Shown here: positions 34,378 to 44,914 of the stretch, piece by piece
Numbering within the stretch: the first letter of the stretch is position 1
Layout of the letters: each line of letters starts with the position of its first letter
NCBI GenBank assembly: GCA_015491905.1
Contig: WGGC01000058.1
Coordinates: 1 to 63,875, forward strand
Source: Bacteroidales bacterium
GTDB lineage: Bacteria > Bacteroidota > Bacteroidia > Bacteroidales > F082
Length of the DNA: 63,875 nt
Direction: 5' to 3'
The notes under the pieces: model-generated
Told to the model about the DNA's origin: nothing
Databases searched by the model: none
Seen by the model: the letters and a program-made list of their open reading frames with translations, nothing else
Made by a program: the position numbers and the translations under genes

Positions 34378-35727
34378 TTATTTTTTATCAATAAAAGGCT
34401 TCAGAATTTTAAAAATTTCCTGTGTTTTTTCATCCAGCAAAGGTTGACTTTCAGCTTCAGCAAGAAAACGCAGGTAAGGCTCTGTATTTGAAGGACGAAT
34501 GTTAAACCACCATTCCGGAAATTCAAGACGGTAGCCGTCAAAGTCAAAATAAGCCGTTGGGTTCTGATTATTAAAATGATCTACAACAGCTTTCATTGCC
34601 TCTTCTTTCCGGGAAATAACAAAATTAATTTCTCCGGTATTGGCATAATGAGAAATAGAATGTATCAATTCAGAAAGTGTTTTGCCTTCCTTTTTAAACC
34701 GTTTTAAAATATCCAGCATAATAAGAGAAGCCATTAACCCGCTGTCGGAATAATAGAAATCACGAAAGTAATAATGGCCTGCAAGTTCTCCACCATAAAT
34801 ACCATTTACTTCTCTTAATTTTGTAGCGCCATAAGCACGGCCTACACGCCAAATTACCACCTCTGCATTAAACTGCTTTAAATATTCTCCTACAGCTTTA
34901 GAAGTCCGTATATCATGAACAACTTTTTCTTTCTTTGAATTTCCTTCAAGAAAATAATGTCCAAATAATGCAATTACGAGGTCAGGAGAAATAAATTTCC
35001 CTTTCTCATCGATAAACATAACCCTGTCGGCATCACCGTCAAATATAACTCCTATATCACTACCATTTTTTTCTACCGCCGACTTTATATCTTTTTGGTT
35101 TTCCGGCTCCAGAGGATTAGGTTCATGACCGGGAAAAGTTCCGTCTGCCATTTCATTTACAGCATGGTAATTATTTCCAAAAAGATCGTCTTTAAAAAGC
35201 GAAGCCATTCCGTTGGAGAAGTCAATGGAAATATTTAATTCACTATAATCTTCTTTATATGAATTTAAAAAATTAAGATAATCGGCTTTAATGTCCAGTT
35301 TTTTGATTTTACCCTTTTCTTTCACAACAACGGGATCATCGGATTCCACTAATTTTTTAAGGCGATTCAGACCCGTATCAAATCCTACAGGAAGTACATT
35401 TTTAGCTGAAATTTTTAAACCGTTATGATCTTTCGGATTATGTGAAGCTGTAATCATAACAGAAGAGTCAAAATTATAATGACCTGTTCCCCAATAAACC
35501 ATTGGAGTTGTACTTAAACCAATATCTGCAACATCAACACCGGCATCGGTAATTCCATTAGCCAAAGCCTCAAACATGGTATCAGATGACAATCGGATGT
35601 CTCTACCGATAAGTATTTCTTTTGAAGGTAATACTGATGGCAGGAAATAGCCTATTCTGTATACATTTTCCGGTGTAAGATCTTTCCCAAAAACCCCTCT
35701 TATATCATATGCTTTAAATGCTTTCAT
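34378..35727 (-). CDS. Phosphomannomutase / phosphoglucomutase
   Basis: About 449 aa, alpha-D-phosphohexomutase superfamily. MKAFKAYDIRGVFGKDLTPE opens the protein. The phosphoserine loop is MITASHNPKDHNGLK, the Mg-binding loop GVIFDGDADRVMFID, the sugar-specificity loop YGGELAGHYYFRD (GEx[SA]GH), and the C-terminal phosphate-binding loop NIRPSNTEPYLRFLAE. It interconverts hexose 6- and 1-phosphates for surface polysaccharide precursors. A GTG at 35757 would add ten residues; the ATG at 35727 is preferred. An approximately 200-base AT-rich gap precedes it. Confidence 0.93.
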   Translation of the reverse strand: MKAFKAYDIRGVFGKDLTPENVYRIGYFLPSVLPSKEILIGRDIRLSSDTMFEALANGITDAGVDVADIGLSTTPMVYWGTGHYNFDSSVMITASHNPKDHNGLKISAKNVLPVGFDTGLNRLKKLVESDDPVVVKEKGKIKKLDIKADYLNFLNSYKEDYSELNISIDFSNGMASLFKDDLFGNNYHAVNEMADGTFPGHEPNPLEPENQKDIKSAVEKNGSDIGVIFDGDADRVMFIDEKGKFISPDLVIALFGHYFLEGNSKKEKVVHDIRTSKAVGEYLKQFNAEVVIWRVGRAYGATKLREVNGIYGGELAGHYYFRDFYYSDSGLMASLIMLDILKRFKKEGKTLSELIHSISHYANTGEINFVISRKEEAMKAVVDHFNNQNPTAYFDFDGYRLEFPEWWFNIRPSNTEPYLRFLAEAESQPLLDEKTQEIFKILKPFIDKK

Positions 35728-35927
35728 AAATTTATCTTTTTTATTAATTTTTATCACAATTTTATATCAGAAAACTTTCTATTATAAAAATTCAAAATTA
35801 TAAAAATAAACTACAGGTATTGTATTGTTTTCTTCTGATTTTACCAAAGAAAAAATAAAAATATCCTAAAAACATCCGTTTAGGAAAAGATAATTTTTAA
35901 TGTTTTCTCTTTAAAAAAACTACAATA

Positions 35928-36434
35928 TTAAGTGTCCGATTCCAAAAGCACCACAACCTGAGCAGCTCCTGCCTCCTCATTACCTATAACACCTAAAAAA
36001 TCCGTTGTAGTTGCCTTTATCGAAATGCGGTTTTCAGAAATATTCATTAGTCCTGAGAGTTTTTTCTTCATTTTCGGAACAAAATCAGATATTTTCGGAT
36101 TCTGTAGTATAATAGTGGAGTCAATATTACCGATATGGTATGAGTTTTCAGAAATTTTTTTCATTACTTCCAATAAAAAAAAACTACTTTCTTTATCTCT
36201 GAATGCCTCATCAGAGGAAGGAAAAAATTTGCCTATATCTCCTAAGTTAGCCGCTCCAAGCAAAGCATCGCATAATGCATGAATTAAAATATCACCATCT
36301 GAGAAACCGAGAAAACCACTATGATAAGGGATCTCAACATTTCCAAGTATCATTTTTCTGCCGGATTCCAGTTGATGCATATCAAAACCGGTTCCAATGG
36401 CATAAGCAGGACGATTAGTAATAAGACCGTCCAT
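35928..36434 (-). CDS. ispF: 2-C-methyl-D-erythritol 2,4-cyclodiphosphate synthase
   Basis: About 168 aa, IspF of the non-mevalonate isoprenoid pathway. The signature TGFDMHQLESGRKMILGNVE contains the zinc ligands DxH, followed by GFLGFSDGDILIHALCDALLGA (third ligand His) and GDIGKFFPSSDEAF. The substrate-binding tail SIKATTTDFLGVIGNEEGA-like block is near the end. The ATG at 36434 is chosen over a TTG at 36449. The gene overlaps the 3' end of porV by 20 bases, so it is translated from the porU-porV transcript. Confidence 0.95.
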   Translation of the reverse strand: MDGLITNRPAYAIGTGFDMHQLESGRKMILGNVEIPYHSGFLGFSDGDILIHALCDALLGAANLGDIGKFFPSSDEAFRDKESSFFLLEVMKKISENSYHIGNIDSTIILQNPKISDFVPKMKKKLSGLMNISENRISIKATTTDFLGVIGNEEAGAAQVVVLLESDT

Positions 36435-37638
36435 TTCTATTATTTCCAAAATTAAATATTAATGAAAATCTGAGAGTATTCTGAAGAGGGTTCTGTTGTG
36501 CTACAGTAGGAATCAGATATGAAAAATCCAAACCAAAGACATTATACCTTAACCCCAACCCTAATGTTGCATACTGACGGTCGCCTTTTACCTTATTTTC
36601 ATAAAAATATCCGCCACGTATAGCCCAAATATCATTGTACCAATATTCTACACCAAAAGCCATATAAAACTCCTGGAGTTCCTCTTTAAACCCTCCCGGT
36701 GCATCATAAAAAGACTGTATTATTCCTTTTACAACCGGCACATTAGGATTCATTCCTTTGGCAATAATATAATTTCCATCTGCGCTAACTTGAGGATTTC
36801 CTAAACTATCAGTAGCATAAATAGGAGGTGTGGGAACAAGTAACTTATTAATATCCAAATTAAATGAAATTTTATTATAACTATCCAGATCAAGTGTAAG
36901 ACGAGGCCCAAAACGCAAATTAGTAGGGATAAAATCTTTTTGAATATTTGATTTATTATATGATATTTTACTGCCAATATTTGAAATCAGCAATCCCCAT
37001 GCAAACTGAGCATTCATAGTAGGAAACCAGTTAACATCTTTTTGCCAGTAAACACCTACATCTACTGCGGCCGATATTCCTGCTGTATTTTCTACTCCCT
37101 GGGCAGCATATCCAGCTGTTAAATTGGAATAGATAAATCTTCCGGCTACCGACAAGGCAAGATTTTCAGATAATTTCCTGGCATAAGCTCCATCAACAGC
37201 AAATTCATTTGGTTTATATATCCCTACAACATTTCCCAGATTATCTGTAAAAGTTATGTTCCCAAGAGAAAAATAAGTCATGGAAAATGCAACCGTCGAT
37301 ATATCATCTAAACGGTGATAATAAGACAGATAAGAAAGGTTTATGTCATTTACAAGATTTTTCAACCATGGAGTATAGGAAATAGAAAACCCACTTTCAT
37401 TTTGAATAAATGCGTATTTAGCCGAATTCCAATGCATTGAATTCGCATCGGGGAAAGTAGCCACTCCACCGTCACCCATACCACCGGCACGGGCATCAGG
37501 GCCAATTAACAAAAAAGGGACAGCAGTAGTAATAACACGACTCCCCGACCCCTGACCGGAAAGGTTATTATATGTTTGCGCCTGTAATCCTGAAAAAAGG
37601 AAAATCAATCCTGTAAGTAAGTATAATTTTGTCTTCAT
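36415..37638 (-). CDS. porV: Type IX secretion outer-membrane protein PorV
   Basis: A 407-aa FadL-like outer-membrane beta barrel with a signal peptide (LYLLTGLIFLFSGLQAQ). It opens VPFLLIGPDARAGGMGDGGVAT, the conserved PorV start, followed by MHWNSAKYAF, FSISYTPWLKNLVNDINL and GNITFTDNLGNVVG, and closes with ALLYNVFGLDFSYLIP-like barrel strands. PorV shuttles substrates from the Sov/SprA translocon to the PorU sortase on the cell surface. It lies directly downstream of porU. Confidence 0.95.
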   Translation of the reverse strand: MKTKLYLLTGLIFLFSGLQAQTYNNLSGQGSGSRVITTAVPFLLIGPDARAGGMGDGGVATFPDANSMHWNSAKYAFIQNESGFSISYTPWLKNLVNDINLSYLSYYHRLDDISTVAFSMTYFSLGNITFTDNLGNVVGIYKPNEFAVDGAYARKLSENLALSVAGRFIYSNLTAGYAAQGVENTAGISAAVDVGVYWQKDVNWFPTMNAQFAWGLLISNIGSKISYNKSNIQKDFIPTNLRFGPRLTLDLDSYNKISFNLDINKLLVPTPPIYATDSLGNPQVSADGNYIIAKGMNPNVPVVKGIIQSFYDAPGGFKEELQEFYMAFGVEYWYNDIWAIRGGYFYENKVKGDRQYATLGLGLRYNVFGLDFSYLIPTVAQQNPLQNTLRFSLIFNFGNNRNGRSYY

Positions 37639-37733
37639 AAAATATTATTACACGTTATTAAACGTCGATTTGCAAAACTAACGAAATTAAATCAGGTTTA
37701 TTATAACTCATTTATCAATTTTTTTGATTATCA

Positions 37734-40700
37734 TCAGGGAAAAAATATCATTTTTGACTGCAAAACTCTGCTTATTCCTGAAGGAAGTGTTACTTTTACT
37801 TTATAAATATACACTCCACGATCCAGCTTTTCACCAGAATTCCCTGTCCCGTCCCAATAAATACCGCCGGAATTAAATCCCGAAGGGACAATATCTTTTT
37901 TAATAATTTTAACCAGCTTTCCATCCATCTGAAAAATAGAAATTTCCACATGCAGTTGTTCACCGGCAAGATTATGATCAAAGATAAATCGTGAAGAACC
38001 GATAGCTGGATTAGGATAGTTCCTTAGCTTTTGAATTATTACTTTTCCGGCAGGCTCAACAACAAATTCAATTTTAGCTGTTGAGGAATTATTATACAAA
38101 TCCCAAACTCTCAATTTTAAACTATGCTTTCCGGCAGGCAGGTTTTGAAAAGGATATGTCACTATACCTCTTGAGAAACTTCCGTCTGAAGCAACATAAT
38201 TGGCATTCAGATTTATCGCTTGGGATGTGTTGTTATCCAATGTAGCTGTGATATTATGCCCTATACTTGTTCCAGAAGTATTTATCCCGCTTTCATCTGA
38301 TAATAAGGCATATAAAACAGGGTGTGTATTAGTAACATTTCCGGAGTGGAAAGTTGAATCGTTTAAATACAATCGGATTGTCGGGCCTATAGTATCCGGC
38401 ACAGCATGTTCATCAAAACCTCCTACTATTATTTTATTATTAAATCCATGACCATCAATGGTATCATTTGTAAAATAATAATCAATACGCCCCCTGCCAT
38501 ATTGATATGCAATATCTTTTGGAACAACAAACGAAAAATTAAATTTCCCGTTTACTATTGGAGCTTTACCTTGAAACAGCCTGTTTTTCCACATTTTAAA
38601 AGTTATTTTTCTACTATCAGGATCTGTTCCCAAGGTAGAGATACTAGTTTCTTTATCATAAACGGTAGGATATAGAGTACCATTAAAGGTTTTTTCAGGT
38701 TGTCCAAGACTGTTTTCAACATTTCCCTGAATATTTACACGTGATAAAGCACGAATAGTATCATAGTCATCTATAGACGTAATTTTTGAATTAATTTTTG
38801 TTGTTATAGCATTCCATTTTGGGTAAGCCAGTTGCAAAGTAGGATCACCCACTAAAATAAATTTTTTATCATTATCACCTCCTAAAACTTTAGAATTCAT
38901 TATGACATCCCCGAAACATGGATATGCACCATTTGTTTTTTCAAATAAATTATTATTATAAATAGCAGTATTTAAAGCCAGATTAGAGCTGGCATAGGTA
39001 GCTCGAGTAGTTGTAAATAATGCAATTGCACCACCGGTTTTACTAAAGAATGTAAGCTCGCCGGCAGAAACCCTTTTGGGATCGTCATAACGTGTAAACT
39101 CACAGGTAGCTGTAATAAACACAGCTAATTTATTATAGTTTGTCCAGGAGTTAATATCCGATATCTGCAGAAATCTTTCATGTCCCAATCCCACTTCCCC
39201 TCCATGACCCGAATAATTAAAAATTAATGTTCCTTCATCAATCCGGCTGTCAATAGCTTTATTCATTGCAGGTGCACGCTGGCCGGCAGGAGTAGAAATC
39301 TGAGGAAAAGCATCCAGATAAATTTTGTTAATATGAATAGCAGGAGCACGTGTGGCAACAATTTTAGCTAATTTTTCAGCATCATTTAAATGACGGTTAT
39401 AATCGCCATCATCAGCAACAAAAGTTATTATATTTCTCCATGTCCCAACAGTTTCTTTTGAAGGAGTGACATATCGTATACTTTTATCCACAGCATTTTT
39501 TGCTTCCTCAATATTATCAACCGGAAATCGTCCTATACCTATATCAACTTTATCTCTATAACTATTTCCTTCACCGGTATCGAGATAACCATAATAATCG
39601 TCTGTAGCGATGGAATTAATGGTATTAAGTGAATTTACAGATTCCCAGCAGGGGACAAAATTCTGGTTATCAGGAATTCTGTTTTTATAATCGTAAGAAG
39701 CATCACCAAAGAGTAATAAATATTTAATTCGTTTTCCGGGATCACTGTTATCATAAATTCGTTTTATAAAATCGCGAATAGCGGTAATATCTTGCGCCCC
39801 CGATGAAAATTCATTATAAATTTTTGCCGGAGTTGTAACAACTACATTCATATTATCTTTTTCCCTGTGCCATTGTGCCAGCCTTTCCGCTTCCTGAATA
39901 AAATCTTTATAAGCGATAATCAGATAATCGATATTTTTAACAGCATGCAAATTCTGATTTGATACTTTTTCAACAAAAACAGGTGAAAAAAAGCTTTTTC
40001 CGGTAAAAGCCACAAATTTTTTTACCTGTCCGGTCTCACTCAGGAAAGTATATTTTTGTTGTTGACTTTCACCGGTAAGTTTCATTTCCAATGGCTGAGT
40101 AACATTTGATATATCCCAAACCCTTACCGGCTTATCGGAAGTTAGATGATACATAGCTTTTTTATCTGATAAAAATATATTGGTAAAGATCATCTGATCG
40201 CCATTCATTATTAACTTGCGATAAACATTTAACTCCAGATAGTCCAAATACCCTACAGAAGAAATATCCGAACCCTGAAAATTAATTTTCACATTTACTT
40301 TGTCATTATTAACAGGCGCAAAACTAAAATTTGAAGATGCCCCCTTTCCAACGTCATAACTACTATTCCCTGTTATAGGCATGGAAATAATTTTCTTCAA
40401 TTCACCGTCAATATCAACTAAGAATTTATTAAAACTTTTAGAATTTGAAGCCAGACTACATTTAAAATAAGCAGGTTTTGTTTTAAGAATATCAGGAAAA
40501 GTAAAAGGGAAGCTATAAGAACCATTATTATTAAACACCTCTCCATACCATGTTCTTCCGGTACCACCCAGATTACGTTCAGCAAGCTGATGGACTGCAA
40601 AATCAATAAATGAATTTACATTAACATCAACATCTTCATTTGAATAGGAAATATTTTGTATTCTTTTTGCTTTACTGTCGAGAACAGTAATAAAATAATA

Positions 40701-41543
40701 AGCGTAATCAGAATAATAATTTGTTTGATGGTAAAAATATTTTCCTGCCGGATCTAATTTCCATGTAACGGGCCCACGACCATAAAACAAAATATAATCA
40801 CCATCATTAATCTTACCATCGCCACCGTCAATAACCTCAATAGCATCCTGTAATAATCCTGCAGGCCTGGAGATATTGCTGTTTTCCGGAAGTACACCTC
40901 CGCCATTTCCAAATATTGCAATCTTATCACTGGGAGCATCTAAAGGGAAACCCATATTTTTTAAATCATTGTATGAAATCTTAAAAACTCCCGACCTGTC
41001 TATTTTAATTTTAAACCACTGGCCTTTTGACAAAACAGAATTTTCAGGAATCTCTTCATTTTTATATTTTTTATTCACCGCATATTCATCAACTAAAACA
41101 TCTACAGTGAAATTTATTAATTTTTCATACCGTTTTAGAGAAGAATTCCATCTTACAGGTTTTATTTTTAAAAAGGCATAAGGTTGCTTACGAACTACTG
41201 ACAAGTAAACATCAATAAAAAAGGAAGTATCAGCGAATTTTTTCCTTTGTAACAATAAAGTTTCTTCGGGTGATGCAGCAATAATTTCTTTATTTGTAAA
41301 TATAGCTTTTATAGAAGCGTTGGCAGTATGAACAGGAACCATATCCGAAAAAAAAGGAACAACCTCCATTTTATCGAAGTGAGCACCGGAAAAATCAAGT
41401 CTGGTCCATTGCTGCCCATTTGGCAATAGCACATGCTGTACATCCTTCCATTTCAATTTTTTAGTTACCGAATAGTTAACCGAAAAACCAACATTAGAAA
41501 AAAATAATAAACCAACTAAAAGAAAATAAATTTTAAACCGCAT
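37734..41543 (-). CDS. porU: Type IX secretion sortase PorU (C25 gingipain-like)
   Basis: About 1269 aa. It is the surface peptidase that removes C-terminal sorting domains from T9SS cargo and attaches them to A-LPS. Signal peptide FKIYFLLVGLLFFSNVGFS. The C25 domain has the catalytic His in FNYSGHGGEVGLGHERF (about residue 780) and the catalytic Cys in VFITATCEFTRYDDP (about 814). The tail has a CTD-like region (NYPNPAIGSSRFIFDH ... GIYWDGTGNSGEKLDRGVYIYKV). A TTG 12 bases earlier (41555) is possible; the ATG is preferred. It is followed by porV and ispF. Confidence 0.95.
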   Translation of the reverse strand: MRFKIYFLLVGLLFFSNVGFSVNYSVTKKLKWKDVQHVLLPNGQQWTRLDFSGAHFDKMEVVPFFSDMVPVHTANASIKAIFTNKEIIAASPEETLLLQRKKFADTSFFIDVYLSVVRKQPYAFLKIKPVRWNSSLKRYEKLINFTVDVLVDEYAVNKKYKNEEIPENSVLSKGQWFKIKIDRSGVFKISYNDLKNMGFPLDAPSDKIAIFGNGGGVLPENSNISRPAGLLQDAIEVIDGGDGKINDGDYILFYGRGPVTWKLDPAGKYFYHQTNYYSDYAYYFITVLDSKAKRIQNISYSNEDVDVNVNSFIDFAVHQLAERNLGGTGRTWYGEVFNNNGSYSFPFTFPDILKTKPAYFKCSLASNSKSFNKFLVDIDGELKKIISMPITGNSSYDVGKGASSNFSFAPVNNDKVNVKINFQGSDISSVGYLDYLELNVYRKLIMNGDQMIFTNIFLSDKKAMYHLTSDKPVRVWDISNVTQPLEMKLTGESQQQKYTFLSETGQVKKFVAFTGKSFFSPVFVEKVSNQNLHAVKNIDYLIIAYKDFIQEAERLAQWHREKDNMNVVVTTPAKIYNEFSSGAQDITAIRDFIKRIYDNSDPGKRIKYLLLFGDASYDYKNRIPDNQNFVPCWESVNSLNTINSIATDDYYGYLDTGEGNSYRDKVDIGIGRFPVDNIEEAKNAVDKSIRYVTPSKETVGTWRNIITFVADDGDYNRHLNDAEKLAKIVATRAPAIHINKIYLDAFPQISTPAGQRAPAMNKAIDSRIDEGTLIFNYSGHGGEVGLGHERFLQISDINSWTNYNKLAVFITATCEFTRYDDPKRVSAGELTFFSKTGGAIALFTTTRATYASSNLALNTAIYNNNLFEKTNGAYPCFGDVIMNSKVLGGDNDKKFILVGDPTLQLAYPKWNAITTKINSKITSIDDYDTIRALSRVNIQGNVENSLGQPEKTFNGTLYPTVYDKETSISTLGTDPDSRKITFKMWKNRLFQGKAPIVNGKFNFSFVVPKDIAYQYGRGRIDYYFTNDTIDGHGFNNKIIVGGFDEHAVPDTIGPTIRLYLNDSTFHSGNVTNTHPVLYALLSDESGINTSGTSIGHNITATLDNNTSQAINLNANYVASDGSFSRGIVTYPFQNLPAGKHSLKLRVWDLYNNSSTAKIEFVVEPAGKVIIQKLRNYPNPAIGSSRFIFDHNLAGEQLHVEISIFQMDGKLVKIIKKDIVPSGFNSGGIYWDGTGNSGEKLDRGVYIYKVKVTLPSGISRVLQSKMIFFP

Positions 41544-41954
41544 ATAACCAGACAAAAATAAGATATCCTATCAACAATATAGAATAAAACGTACGAATTA
41601 ACGTTTTATTTTAAAAAGATATATTACTAACTCAAAGATGTGAAAAAAAGATATTTATTTATTTTTATTTATTTAAAAAATTTTCAACCTTTGCGAAAAT
41701 AGATAAAAACTTTAAATTCATTTTTATCAAAAAGAGTTTAAATTTGCAACAATCAAAGATTTTTTAAAGTATTAAATTAATTCTTGTGGATATTTTTAAT
41801 GAATAAAGCAATAAATAAGCTAAAGGAGAGTTATTACGTTAAAAATAATCTTTTAAACAGATAAAAAATAAATTCTGAATTCTTAATAAAGCATTAAAAA
41901 GATGCCACATTAAGAAAAAATATTATTGAAAAAGTAAAAAATCGGCCATATACT
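41544..41954. other. Divergent intergenic region between porU and gldJ
   Basis: About 410 bases, very AT-rich, with no reading frame of note. It must hold promoters for both porU (minus) and gldJ (plus). A TAAATTTG at 41739-41746 matches TAnnTTTG on the plus strand but lies about 200 bases before gldJ and has no -33 partner. No repeat or hairpin is obvious. Confidence 0.5.
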
Positions 41955-43478
41955 ATGTTACATACCAAAAGAATAATCATAACATTTATAATAGCAGGTA
42001 GTTTCCTGGCTTTTATAACATCTTGTAACAGAGCCTCAACAGGTCAAGTATCACAAACCACCGGATGGGCATATAACAAACCTGAGAACGGTAATTTTCA
42101 GGCATCTCCGGTAAGAGAACAGAAAACCGGACCCGGTTTAGTTTTCATCGAAGGTGGTACTTTTACCATGGGTGCAACTGAAGAAACTCCTTTTTATGAA
42201 TGGGATAATCAACCCCGGACTGTTACTGTGAACAGTTTTTACATGGATGAAACTGAAGTGCGAAACATCGATTACTTAGAATATATTCATTGGTTGCAAA
42301 GAGTATACGGAGAAGACTATCCCGGTGTTGTTCAAAAAGCCTTACCCGATACTAATGTATGGCGGGACAAATTAGCTTACAACGAACCCATGGTTGAAAA
42401 TTACTTCAGGCATCCGGCTTATCACAATTATCCCGTTGTAGGAGTAAGCTGGGTTCAGGCAAATGACTATGCTGCATGGCGTACAGACAGGGTAAATGAA
42501 ATGCTGCTTATAAAAGCCGGTTATCTGACATATAACCCTAATGAGAAAAATGACAATACTTTTCACACCCAGGCATACTTAGCCGGGCAATATGAAGGCA
42601 AAGTTCCCGAAAGAAAAAAGTTAAGTTTAGGTAGAAAGTCAAAAAATGATACCACAACGCATAGAGTAAATTTTGGAGCAGGTATTCTTTTGCCCCGATA
42701 CAGACTACCAACTGAAGCAGAGTGGGAGTTTGCTGCCTTAGGGCTTGTTGGGAACCGCGTTGGAGACCGTATTGTATCAAGAAAAACTTATCCTTGGAAT
42801 GGCCAAAGTTTACGAAATAGCAATAAAAAATATATGGGAGAATTCATGGCTAATTTTAAAGAAGGTGAAGGAAACTATATGGGAATTCCCGGAGACTTAA
42901 ATGATGGAGCCAGCATACCTGCTCCTGTAATGTCATACTGGCCAAATGATTATGGATTATTCAATATGGCAGGGAATGTTAGTGAATGGGTTGCAGATGT
43001 ATATAGGCCTATGTCCTATCAGGAATTCAGCGATTTTAATCCCTTTAGGGGAAATGTTTTTAAAAACATCAAAAAAGATGCAGAAGGCAGAATTGCACCA
43101 AAAGATAGTTTAGGCAGAATTCCATATGTTCCTATAAACCCTGCACAGGCAGCCAATCGTTCCAATTATAACAAAGCAAATAATATTAATGCCGGAGATG
43201 GTGATTTTCAATCTACTATCCAGAATAACTGGGTAAACACCGGGCAATCTCAGTTAAATAACTCCACAAAAATGATGTATCAATATGGAGTTACCACATT
43301 AATTAATGATAAGTCCAGAGTAATAAAAGGAGGATCATGGCTGGACGGGCCGTATTATTTAAGTCCGGGAACCAGAAGATACATGGATCAAAATCATGCC
43401 TCTGCAGCAGTAGGATTCAGATGTGCTATGAGTCGTGTAGGAAGTCCTATTGGCCCATTAAAAAATAAAAGACGTTAA
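41955..43478 (+). CDS. gldJ: Gliding motility / T9SS lipoprotein GldJ
   Basis: A 507-aa lipoprotein (lipobox FITSC, Cys24) with the GldJ-typical TGWAYNKPENGNFQ near the N-terminus. A formylglycine-generating-enzyme/SUMF1-like domain follows: FIEGGTFTMGATEE, VNSFYMDETEVRNIDY, YPVVGVSWVQANDYAAWRT, YRLPTEAEWEFAAL, NMAGNVSEWVADVYRP, VIKGGSWLDG, VGFRCAM. GldJ stabilises the GldK-containing ring of the type IX secretion machinery. It is divergent from porU and ends at a terminator. Confidence 0.95.
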   Translation: MLHTKRIIITFIIAGSFLAFITSCNRASTGQVSQTTGWAYNKPENGNFQASPVREQKTGPGLVFIEGGTFTMGATEETPFYEWDNQPRTVTVNSFYMDETEVRNIDYLEYIHWLQRVYGEDYPGVVQKALPDTNVWRDKLAYNEPMVENYFRHPAYHNYPVVGVSWVQANDYAAWRTDRVNEMLLIKAGYLTYNPNEKNDNTFHTQAYLAGQYEGKVPERKKLSLGRKSKNDTTTHRVNFGAGILLPRYRLPTEAEWEFAALGLVGNRVGDRIVSRKTYPWNGQSLRNSNKKYMGEFMANFKEGEGNYMGIPGDLNDGASIPAPVMSYWPNDYGLFNMAGNVSEWVADVYRPMSYQEFSDFNPFRGNVFKNIKKDAEGRIAPKDSLGRIPYVPINPAQAANRSNYNKANNINAGDGDFQSTIQNNWVNTGQSQLNNSTKMMYQYGVTTLINDKSRVIKGGSWLDGPYYLSPGTRRYMDQNHASAAVGFRCAMSRVGSPIGPLKNKRR

Positions 43479-43502
43479 ATTAAATTTTTCATTAATTTTA
43501 AG

Positions 43503-43536
43503 GACTGATTTCAATAATGAAATCAGTCTTTTTTTT
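43503..43536 (+). terminator. Terminator after gldJ
   Basis: Perfect 11-bp stem GACTGATTTCA (43503-43513) / TGAAATCAGTC (43518-43528), loop ATAA, then eight T. It covers a frame-open upstream extension of murF, showing that murF must start downstream at 43544. Confidence 0.9.
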
Positions 43537-43543
43537 CATAATT

Positions 43544-44836
43544 ATGACAGAACGCATCTATTCTTTATTTTTAAAATTAAAAAAAGTTTCTATTGATACC
43601 AGGGAGGATGTTTCCGATAGTATTTTTTTTGCCTTATCGGGGGAAAACTTTGATGGAAACCAATTTGCGCGACAAGCACTTAAAAAAGGTGCCGCTTATG
43701 CAATAATAGATAAACAAGAAATAGTTAATGATAATGATGAAAGATATATTCTTGTTGAAGATGTATTGAAAACATTACAAAATCTGGCTGCATTTCACAG
43801 AAGTAAATTTCATATTCCCGTTATTGCCATCACAGGCACAAACGGTAAAACCACCACCAAGGAACTTATTTCGGCTGTTTTAAAAAAAGAAAAGAAAATT
43901 ATTTCAACCCAAGGAAATTTAAACAATCATATTGGTGTACCTCTTACAGTTTTAAAACTCACAGGACAAACAGAAATTGCGGTTATTGAAATGGGCGCCA
44001 ACCATCCCGGGGAAATTAAATTTTTATGCAATATTGCACAGCCAACACATGGAATTATAACTAATATAGGTAAAGCCCATTTAGAAGGTTTTAGAAATTT
44101 AGAAGGTGTTATTAACACAAAAAATGAATTATATGATTATCTGAGAAATAACCATGGAACAGCTTTTGTTAACTCAGACGACAGGCTGCTAATGACTTTA
44201 TCAGAGGAAATACCAAGAGTTACTTATGGCACAAAATCTTTACCAGATGGTAAAGGAGAAATGCTGAAAACAGGGCCAAATGTTACTATTAACTGGAAAA
44301 AAGGGAATAAAAATATTAAAATTAGAAGTCATTTATTTGGCAGTTACAACTTTTCCAATTTAATGGCTTCTATTGCTGTAGGCATTTATTTTAAAATATC
44401 TGAAAAGTCAATTCATGAAGCTCTGGAAGCGTATATTCCAAAAAACAACCGTTCACAGTTTATAAAAACCAAGCATAACACCTTGATACTTGATGCATAT
44501 AATGCAAATCCGGAAAGTATGAAACTTGCTTTAACCGACTTTTACAATCAATATAAGAATAACTCCGTAATAATATTAGGCGATATGTTTGAGTTAGGAA
44601 AAGTAAGCGGTGAGGAACATAAAAAGATAATTGATTTATTAGACCAGCTTCATTTTGATAACGTTTTTCTTACAGGGAAGGAATTTTCAAAAGTTAATGG
44701 AAATAAACAATACATAACCTTTAGGACTACTAACGAAATAATTAACTATATAAAGAAACATCCTATAAAAAACAAAACAATTCTTATTAAAGGATCCAGA
44801 GGGATGAAACTTGAGGCGTTAACTCCATTTTTATAA
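43544..44836 (+). CDS. murF: UDP-N-acetylmuramoyl-tripeptide--D-alanyl-D-alanine ligase
   Basis: About 430 aa, the last Mur ligase, adding D-Ala-D-Ala to the peptidoglycan precursor in the cytoplasm. Motifs: SIDTREDVSDSIFFALSGENFDGN (UDP-substrate domain), VIAITGTNGKTTTKELIS (P-loop), STQGNLNNHIGVPLTVL, EMGANHPGEIKFL (MurF-specific), LILDAYNANPESMKLAL and ILGDMFELGKVSGEEH. The start at 43544 (MTERIYSLF) is chosen because the longer frame begins inside the gldJ terminator. Confidence 0.96.
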   Translation: MTERIYSLFLKLKKVSIDTREDVSDSIFFALSGENFDGNQFARQALKKGAAYAIIDKQEIVNDNDERYILVEDVLKTLQNLAAFHRSKFHIPVIAITGTNGKTTTKELISAVLKKEKKIISTQGNLNNHIGVPLTVLKLTGQTEIAVIEMGANHPGEIKFLCNIAQPTHGIITNIGKAHLEGFRNLEGVINTKNELYDYLRNNHGTAFVNSDDRLLMTLSEEIPRVTYGTKSLPDGKGEMLKTGPNVTINWKKGNKNIKIRSHLFGSYNFSNLMASIAVGIYFKISEKSIHEALEAYIPKNNRSQFIKTKHNTLILDAYNANPESMKLALTDFYNQYKNNSVIILGDMFELGKVSGEEHKKIIDLLDQLHFDNVFLTGKEFSKVNGNKQYITFRTTNEIINYIKKHPIKNKTILIKGSRGMKLEALTPFL

Positions 44837-44914
44837 ATGATTTAGCCACATAAGTAACTTCAAAAAGTAATCCGATTTATTTTATAAATATAAATTTCAC
44901 TAAACCAGATAATT

